Source: Diplolepis rosae
Lineage: Eukaryota > Arthropoda > Insecta > Hymenoptera > Diplolepididae
Reading direction: 5' to 3'
Assembly: GCA_030998225.1 (NCBI GenBank)
Contig: JAPYXD010000308.1
Span: forward strand, 2,924,001 to 2,988,000
DNA length: 64,000 bases
In this document: in pieces, positions 58,180-64,000 of the stretch
How positions within the stretch are numbered: position 1 is the stretch's first letter
How the letters are laid out: each line of letters opens with the position of its first letter
Program-made: the position numbers and the translations under genes
The notes under the pieces: model-generated
What the model was told of the DNA's origin: nothing
Database searches by the model: none
What the model saw: the letters and a program-made list of their open reading frames with translations, nothing else

Positions 58180-60009
58180 ATTGGACGAGTTCGTTAACAA
58201 ATGGGTTCCCAGTGTTAAACTTTGCTAATTTTCGTTTCACTCCGCAAATTCAAATTTTAATTTATATATTTTTTAATGTATCACAATGTCACGGCATTCA
58301 AAAAAATAAGTCTCTTTTCATGCCACGTTTTTACTTTTCGAGATAATTGGACGAGTTTGTTAACAAATGGGTTCCCAGTGTTAAACTTTGCTAATTTTCG
58401 TTTCACTACGCAAAGTCAAATTTTAATTTATATTTTTTTTAATGTAGTACAATGTGACTGCAATCAAATACAGAAGTCTCTTTTTACGTCACGTTTTTAC
58501 TTTTCGAGATAATTGGACGAGTTTGTTAACAAATGGTTCCCAGTGTTAAACTTTGCTAATTTTCGTTTCACTACGCAAAGTCAAATTTTAATTTATATTT
58601 TTTTTAATGTAGTACAATGTGACTGCAATCAAATACAGAAGTCACTTTTTACGTCACCTTTTTTAGCTTTCGAGATAATTGGACGAGTTTGTCAACAAAT
58701 GGGTTCCCAATGTTAAACTTTGCTAATTTTCGTTTCACTGCGCAAAAGTCAAATTTTAATTCATATGTTTTTTGATGTAGTACAATGTGACTGCATTCAA
58801 ATACAGAAGTCTCTTTTAACGTGACATTTTTAGTTTTCGAGATAATTGTACGAGTTTGTCCATAAATAGCTTCCCCGTGTCAAACTTTGCTAATTTTCGT
58901 TTCACTCCGCAAAGTCAAATTTTAATTTATATATTTTTGAATGTAGCACAATGTCACTGCATTCAAAAACGGAAGTCTCTTTTCGTGCGACGTTTTTACT
59001 TTTCGAGATAATTGAACGTGTTTGTCAAATAATGGCTTCCCCGTGTCAAACTTTGCTAATTTTGATTTTGCTCCGCGAACTAAAATTTTAATTTACATTT
59101 TCTTTAATGTAGCACAATTTGACTGCAATCAAATACATTAGTCACTTTTTACGTCACCTTTTTTTAGTTTTCGAGATAATTGGACGAGTTTGTTAACAAA
59201 TGGGTTCCCTGTGTAAAACTTTGCTAATTTTCGTTTCACTACGCAAAGACAAATTTTAATTTATATTTTTTTTAAAGTAGTACAATGTGACTGCAATCAA
59301 ATACAGAAGTCTCTTTTTACGTCACGTTTTTAGTTTTTGAGATAATTGGACGAGTTTGTTAACAAAGGGGTTCCCAGTGATAAACTTCACTATTTTTCGT
59401 ATCAGTACGCAAAGTCAAATTTTAATTCATATTTTTTTAAATGTAGTACAATGTGACTGCAATCAAATACAAAACTCTGTTTTTACGGCAGTTTTTCAGT
59501 TTTCGAGATAAATGGACGAGTTTGTTAACAAAAGGCTTCCCCGTATGAAAATTTGCTAATTTTGATTTTGCTCCGCGATCTAAAATTTTAATTTACATTT
59601 TCTTTAATGTAGCACAATTTGACTGCAATCAAATACAGAAGTCTCTTTTTACGTCACCTTTTTTAGTTTTCGAGATAATTGGACGAGTTTGTTAACAAAG
59701 GGGTTCTCAGTGATAAACTTCACTATTTTTCGTATCAGTACGCAAAGTCAAATTTTAATTCATATTTTTTTAAATGTAGTACAATGTGACTGCAATCAAA
59801 TACAAAACTCTGTTTTTACGGCAGTTTTTCAGTTTTCGAGATAAATGGACGAGTTTGTTAACAAAAGGCTTCCCCGTATGAAAATTTGCTAATTTTCGTT
59901 TCACTCCGCAAAGTCAAATTTTGATTTATATTTTTTTTAATGTAGCACAATGTCACGGCATTCAAAAAAATAAGTCTCTTTTCATGCCACGTTTTTAATT
60001 TTCGAGATA
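58180..60009 (+). repeat. Segment F-F-F-A-C-B-F-E-K/B-E-K
   Basis: F-F-A-C-B-F-E-K follows the order of 43.9-45.2 kb and 47.9-49.2 kb, including the rare tatatatttttgaatgtag in C (near 58928; related forms near 44465 and 48450). It ends with a local E-K duplication (59345-60009). Confidence 0.82.
59345..60009 (+). repeat. Local dimer duplication E-K / E-K, 333 bp apart
   Basis: E monomers start at 59345 and 59678 and K-headed monomers at 59511 and 59844. Both K share the rare anchor ataaatgg in place of ataattgg, and both E share taacaaagggg. The two K bodies differ: the first continues as B (gattttgctccgcgatct), the second as C (cgtttcactccgcaaagtca). The duplicated part therefore ends inside the core near 59570 and 59903. 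Confidence 0.88.
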
Positions 60010-61343
60010 ATTGGACGAGTTTGTCGACAAATGGCTTCCCCGTGTGAAACTTTGCTAATTTTGGATTCACTCTGAAAACTCAAATTATAATTTATATATT
60101 TTATTAATGTAGCACAGTGTCACAGCAATAAACAACAAAACTCTCTTTTCATGACACATATTCAGTTTTCGAGATAATTCGACTAGTTTGCTCATAAATG
60201 GCTTCCCCGTTTCAAAATTTTTGCTAATTTTTTTTTGCTCCGCAAACTAAAATTTTATTTAATATTTTTTTTAATGTAGCACAATATGACTGCAATCAAA
60301 TACATTAGTCACTTTTTACGTCACCTTTTTTAGCTTTCGAGATAATTGGACGAGTTTGTCAACAAATGGGTTCCCAATGTTAAACTTTGCTAATTTTTCG
60401 TTTCACTACGCAAAAGTCAAATTTTAATTCATATGTTTCTTGATGTAGTACAATGTGACTGCAATCAAATACAGAAGTCACTTTTTACGTCACCTTTTTT
60501 AGCTTTCGAGATAATTGGACGAGTTTGTCAACAAATGGGTTCCCAATGTTAAACTTTGCTAATTTTCGTTTCACTACGCAAAAGTCAAATTTTAATTCAT
60601 ATTTTTTTTGATGTAGTACAATGTGACTGCATTCAAATACAGAAGTCTCTTTTAACGTGACATTTTTAGTTTTCGAGATAATTGGACGAGTTTGTCCATA
60701 AATAGCTTCCCCGTGTCAAACTTTGCTAATTTTCGTTTCACTCCGCAAAGTCAAATTTTAATTTATATATTTTTTAATGTAGCACAATGTCACTGCATTC
60801 AAAAACGGAAGTCTCTTTTTGTGCCACGTTTTTACTTTTCGCGATAATTGGACGTGTTTGTCAAATAATGGCTTCCCCGTGTCAAACTTTGCTAATTTTG
60901 ATTTTGCTCCGCGAACTAAAATTTTAATTTACATTTTCTTTAATGTAGCACAATTTGACTGCAATCAAATACAGAAGTCACTTTTTACGTCACCTTTTTT
61001 AGCTTTCGAGATAATTGGACGAGTTTGTCAACAAATGGGTTCCCAATGTTAAACTTTGCTAATTTTCGTTTCACTACGCAAAGTCAAATTTTAATTCATA
61101 TGTTTTTTGATGTAGTACAATGTGACTGCATTCAAATACAGAAGTCTCTTTTAACGTCACATTTTTAGTTTTCGAGATAATTGGACGAGTTTGTCAACAA
61201 ATGGCTTCCCCGTTTCAAACTTTGCTAATTTGGTTTCACACCACAGACTCAAATTAGATTTTTTTTTTTTTTTATGTAGCACAATATGACTGCAATCAAA
61301 TACAAAACTCTGTTTTTACGTCACGTTTTCAGTTTTCGAGATA
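60010..61343 (+). repeat. 8-monomer block J-D-A-A-C-B-A-G
   Basis: It is collinear with 50534-51864 (9,476 bp). Its J-D part instead shares the rare gactagtttgctcataaatg and catattcag with 17721-17765, 42,436 bp away. The block is thus a mosaic of two sources. Confidence 0.84.
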
Positions 61344-62175
61344 ATTGGACGAGTTTGTCCATAAATTGCTTCCCCGTGTGAAACTTTGCTAATTTTGGTT
61401 TCACACCGCTAAGTCAAATTTTAATTTACATATTTTATTAATGTTGCACAGTTTCACAGCAATAAACAACAAAACTCTCTTTTCATGACACTTCTTCAGT
61501 TTTCGAGATAATTCGACGAGTTTGTTCATAAATGGCTTCCCCGTTTCAAAATTTTTGCTAATTTTGTTTTGCTCCGCAAACTAACATTTTAATTTATATT
61601 TTTTTTAATGTAGCACAATATGACTGCGATCAAATACAGAAGTCACTTTTTACGTCACCTTTTTTAGCTTTCGAGATAATTGGACGAGTTTGTTAACAAA
61701 TGGCTTCCCAGTGTTAAACTTTGATAATATTCGTTTCACTGCGCAAAGTCAAATATTAATTTATATATTATGTCATGTAGCACAATGACACTGCATTCAA
61801 AAACAGAAGTGTCTTTTTATACCAGTTTTTTAGTTTTCGAGATAATTGTACGAATTTGTCCATAAATAGCTTCCCCGTTTCAAACTTTGCTAATTTGGTT
61901 TCACACCACAGACTCAAATTAGATTTTTTTTTTTTTTTATGTAGCACAATATGACTGCAATCAAATACAAAACTCTGTTTTTACGTCACGTTTTCAGTTT
62001 TCGAGATAATTGGACGAGTTTGTCCATAAATTGCTTCCCCGTGTGAAACTTTGCTAATTTTGGTTTCACACCGCTAAGTCAAATTTTAATTTATATATTT
62101 TCTTAATGTGGCACAGAGTTACTGCAATAAAAAACCCAAGTCTCTTTTTAAGACACTTCTTTAGTTTCCGAGATA
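61344..62175 (+). repeat. Five monomers H-D-divergent-C-like-H
   Basis: H and D follow the usual G-H-D order. A strongly divergent monomer (61679-61844) comes next, then a C-like head with a G poly-T body (T15 at 61924-61938) and an H with an L-type tail leading into the L/P run. Confidence 0.8.
61679..61844 (+). repeat. Divergent monomer with scattered substitutions (166 bp)
   Basis: The head is taacaaatggcttcccagtg. The core is gataatattcg instead of gctaattttcg, then caaatattaattt, ttatgtcatgtag instead of ttttttaatgtag, gacactgc and gaagtgtc. Around ten unusual bases occur, several not seen elsewhere. It shares tttgataat and caaatattaattta with the divergent monomer at 15415. Confidence 0.82.
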
Positions 62176-64000
62176 ATTCGACGAGTTTGTCCATAAATGG
62201 CTTCCCAGTGTTAAACTTTGCTAATTTTCGTTTCACTCCGCAAAGTCAAATTTTAATTTATATATTCTTTTTAATACAGCACAGTGTGATTGCAATAGAA
62301 AACCAAAGTCTCTTTTTAAGCCACTCCTTTAGTTTTCGAGTTAATTCAGCGAGTTTGTGAACAAATGGCTTCCCAGTGGTAAACTTTGCTAATTTTCGTT
62401 TAGCTCCGCAAACTCAAATTTTAATTTATATATTTTTTTTAATTCAGCACAGTGTGATTGCAATAGAAAACCAAAGTCTCTTTTTAAGCCACTTCTTTTG
62501 TTTTCGAGTTAATTCAGCGAGTTTGTGAACAAATGGCTTCCCAGTGTTAAACTTTGCTAATTTTCGTTTAGCTCCGCAAACTCAAATTTTAATTTATATA
62601 TTTTTGTTAATACAGCACAGTGTGATTGCAATAAAAAACCGAAGTTTCTTTTTAAGCCATTTCTTTAGTTTTCGAGATAATTGGACGAGTTTGTCAACAA
62701 ATGGCTTCCCCGTTTCAAACTTTGCTAATTTGATTTCACACCACAGACTCAAATTAGATTTTTTTTATGTAGCACAATATGACTGCAATCAAATACAAAA
62801 CTCTGTTTTTACGTCACGTTTTCAGTTTTCCAGATAATTGGACGAATTTGTCCATAAATTGCTTCCCCGTGTGAAACTTTCCTAATTTTGGTTTCACTCC
62901 GCTAAGTCAAATTTTAATTTATATATTTTCTTAATGTGGCACAGAGTTACTGCAATAAAAAACCCAAGTCTCTTTTTAAGACACTTCTTTAGTTTCCAAG
63001 AAAATTCGACGAGTTTGTCCATAAATGGCTTCCCAGCGTTAAACGTTGCTAATTTTCGTTTAGCTCCGCAAACTCAAATTTTAATTTATATATTTTTTTT
63101 AATTCAGCACAGTGTGATTGCAATAGAAAACCAAAGTCTCTTTTTAAGCCACTTCTTTTGTTTTCGAGTTAATTCAGCGAGTTTGTGAACAAATGGCTTC
63201 CCAGTGTTAAACTTTGCTAATTTTCGTTTAGCTCCGCAAACTCAAATTTTAATTTATATATTTTTGTTAATACAGCACAGTGTGATTGCAATAAAAAACC
63301 GAAGTTTCTTTTTAAGCCACTTCTTTAGTTTTCAACATAATTCAGCGAGTTTGTCCATAAATGGTTTCCCCGTGTCAAACTTTTGCTAATTTTGGATTCA
63401 CACCGCAAAAAAAATTTTAATTTATATATTTTTTAATGTAGCACAATGTCACTGCATTCAAAAACGGAAGTCTCTTTTTAAGCCACTTCTTTAGTTTTCG
63501 AGATAATTCAGCGAGTTTGTCCATAAATGGCTTCCCAGTGTTAAACGTTGCTAATTTTCGTTTAGCTCCGCAAACTCAAATTTTAATTTATATATTTTTT
63601 TTAATTCAGCACAGTGTGATTGCAATAGAAAACCAAAGTCTCTTTTTAAGCCACTTCTTTAGTTTTCAACATAATTCAGCGAGTTTGTCCATAAATGGCT
63701 TCCCAGTGTTAAAATTTGCTAATTTTCGTTTCGCTCCGCAAAGTCAAATTTTGATTTATATTTTTTTTAATGTAGCAAAATGTGTCTGCGATCAAAAACC
63801 GAATTTACTTTTTATACCTCTTTTTTAGTTTTCGAGCTAATTGTAAGAGTTTGTCCATAAATGGTTTCCCCGTGTCAAACTTTTGCTAATTTTGGATTCA
63901 CACCGCAAAAAAAATTGAAATTTATATATTTTTTATTGTAGCAAAATATGACTGCGATCAAAAACCCAAGTCACTTTTTATACCACTTTTTTAGTTTTCG
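62176..64000 (+). repeat. L/P-rich terminal segment with 168 bp monomers
   Basis: The order is L-P-P-G-H-L-P, an L/N mix, L-L and an N-like monomer cut by the window end. Monomers at 62176, 62344, 62512, 63004, 63172 and 63506 are each 168 bp. About 62420-62670 repeats at 63080-63330 (660 bp, four monomers), sharing acttcttttgttttcgagtt. Confidence 0.84.
62759..62766 (+). repeat. Shortest uninterrupted poly-T of a G-family monomer (T8)
   Basis: T8 stands between ttaga and atgtagcac, against T12-T16 in most other G monomers and T9 near 17998 and 21822. It shows the lower end of the slippage range. Confidence 0.88.

Larger units (their letters stand above)
1..64000 (+). repeat. Satellite array, ~166 bp monomer, head-to-tail across the whole window
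   Basis: The conserved anchor (ttttcgagataattgg then acgagtttgt) and the core aactttgctaatttt recur every 163-171 bp from the first to the last base. The first anchors are at 121, 287, 454, 621, 787 and 953. All copies read in the same direction; I found no inversion, no unique spacer and no inserted element. Division gives about 385 monomers. A counted F monomer is 70% A+T. Monomers belong to about 15 families arranged in long higher-order repeats. The array continues past both window ends: base 1 lies inside a D monomer and base 64000 inside an N-like monomer. A centromeric or heterochromatic role is inferred from the form only. Confidence 0.98.

Noticed and set aside
1..64000. CRISPR array
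   Set aside because: There are no unique spacers; the full 166 bp unit is repeated, with family variants, in a eukaryote-like satellite.
1..64000. Transposon or LTR element within the array
   Set aside because: No terminal inverted repeats, target-site duplications, integrase or reverse transcriptase translation, or non-satellite insertion was seen.
1..64000. Telomeric or simple microsatellite sequence
   Set aside because: No TTAGG, TTAGGG or other short tandem run is present apart from poly-T tracts in G monomers.

Overview
The whole 64 kb window is one uninterrupted head-to-tail satellite DNA array. No credible protein gene, RNA gene, transposon, CRISPR array or unique sequence was found in it. 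The unit is about 166 bp: anchor-to-anchor distances measured by hand are mostly 163-171 bp, which gives about 385 monomers. All are in the same orientation. A typical monomer (34222-34387) is 166 bp long. A hand-counted close relative has A 48, T 68, G 25 and C 25, so it is 70% A+T, T-rich on the + strand and has 6 CpG. This is a eukaryotic tandem satellite of nucleosome-scale period. Undepleted CpG and the AT-rich satellite style suggest an invertebrate genome, perhaps an insect, but I do not recognise the sequence and cannot name the taxon. A centromeric or other heterochromatic location is an inference from form only.

Monomers fall into about 15 families. I name them by the bases that follow the conserved anchor (ttttcgagataattggacgagtttgt, written here in two parts: ttttcgagataattgg then acgagtttgt). 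A caacaaatgggttcccaatg; B caaataatggcttccccgtg; C ccataaatagcttccccgtg; D ttcataaatggcttccccgt; E taacaaaagggttcccagtg; F taacaaatgggttcccagtg; G caacaaatggcttccccgtt followed by a poly-T tract; H ccataaattgcttccccgtg; J cgacaaatggcttccccgtg; K taacaataggcttccccgta; L ccataaatggcttcccagtg; M is a G head on a C-like body; N ccataaatggttttcccgtg; O taacaacagttttccccgtg; P gaacaaatggcttcccagtg; Q taacaaaatgcttccccgtg. Monomer coordinates below run from the first a of attgg (or attcg/attca) to the base before the next one.

Family order is not random. It forms nested higher-order repeats (HORs). Left part: a 48-monomer unit (5608-13586) is repeated in tandem (13587-20739), with an older partial copy at about 840-2850. 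A 21-monomer part of it is repeated again (17574-21010 and 21406-24838). Centre: a 28-monomer unit is tandemly duplicated end to end (23401-28062, 28063-32720), and its right half is copied once more (33721-36052) with one monomer deleted. Right part: an 18-monomer block recurs 3,987 bp apart (42886-45880, 46873-49867). A 7-monomer unit E-K-C-J-D-A-x is tandem at 48865-51203. A block near 4-6 kb has its closest relative 49.08 kb away at 53-55 kb. The last 2 kb is rich in 168 bp L/P monomers.

The interesting biology is in array evolution and possible protein-binding motifs. Breakpoints of unequal exchange are visible inside hybrid monomers, and there are whole-monomer gains and losses. One monomer carries a 14-substitution cluster. 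Family-wide motifs include a perfect 12 bp palindrome, a 7 bp inverted repeat with an 18 bp loop, and weak CENP-B-box-like matches. Open reading frames of 60-141 codons occur throughout, but they follow from the repeat sequence and are not annotated as genes.
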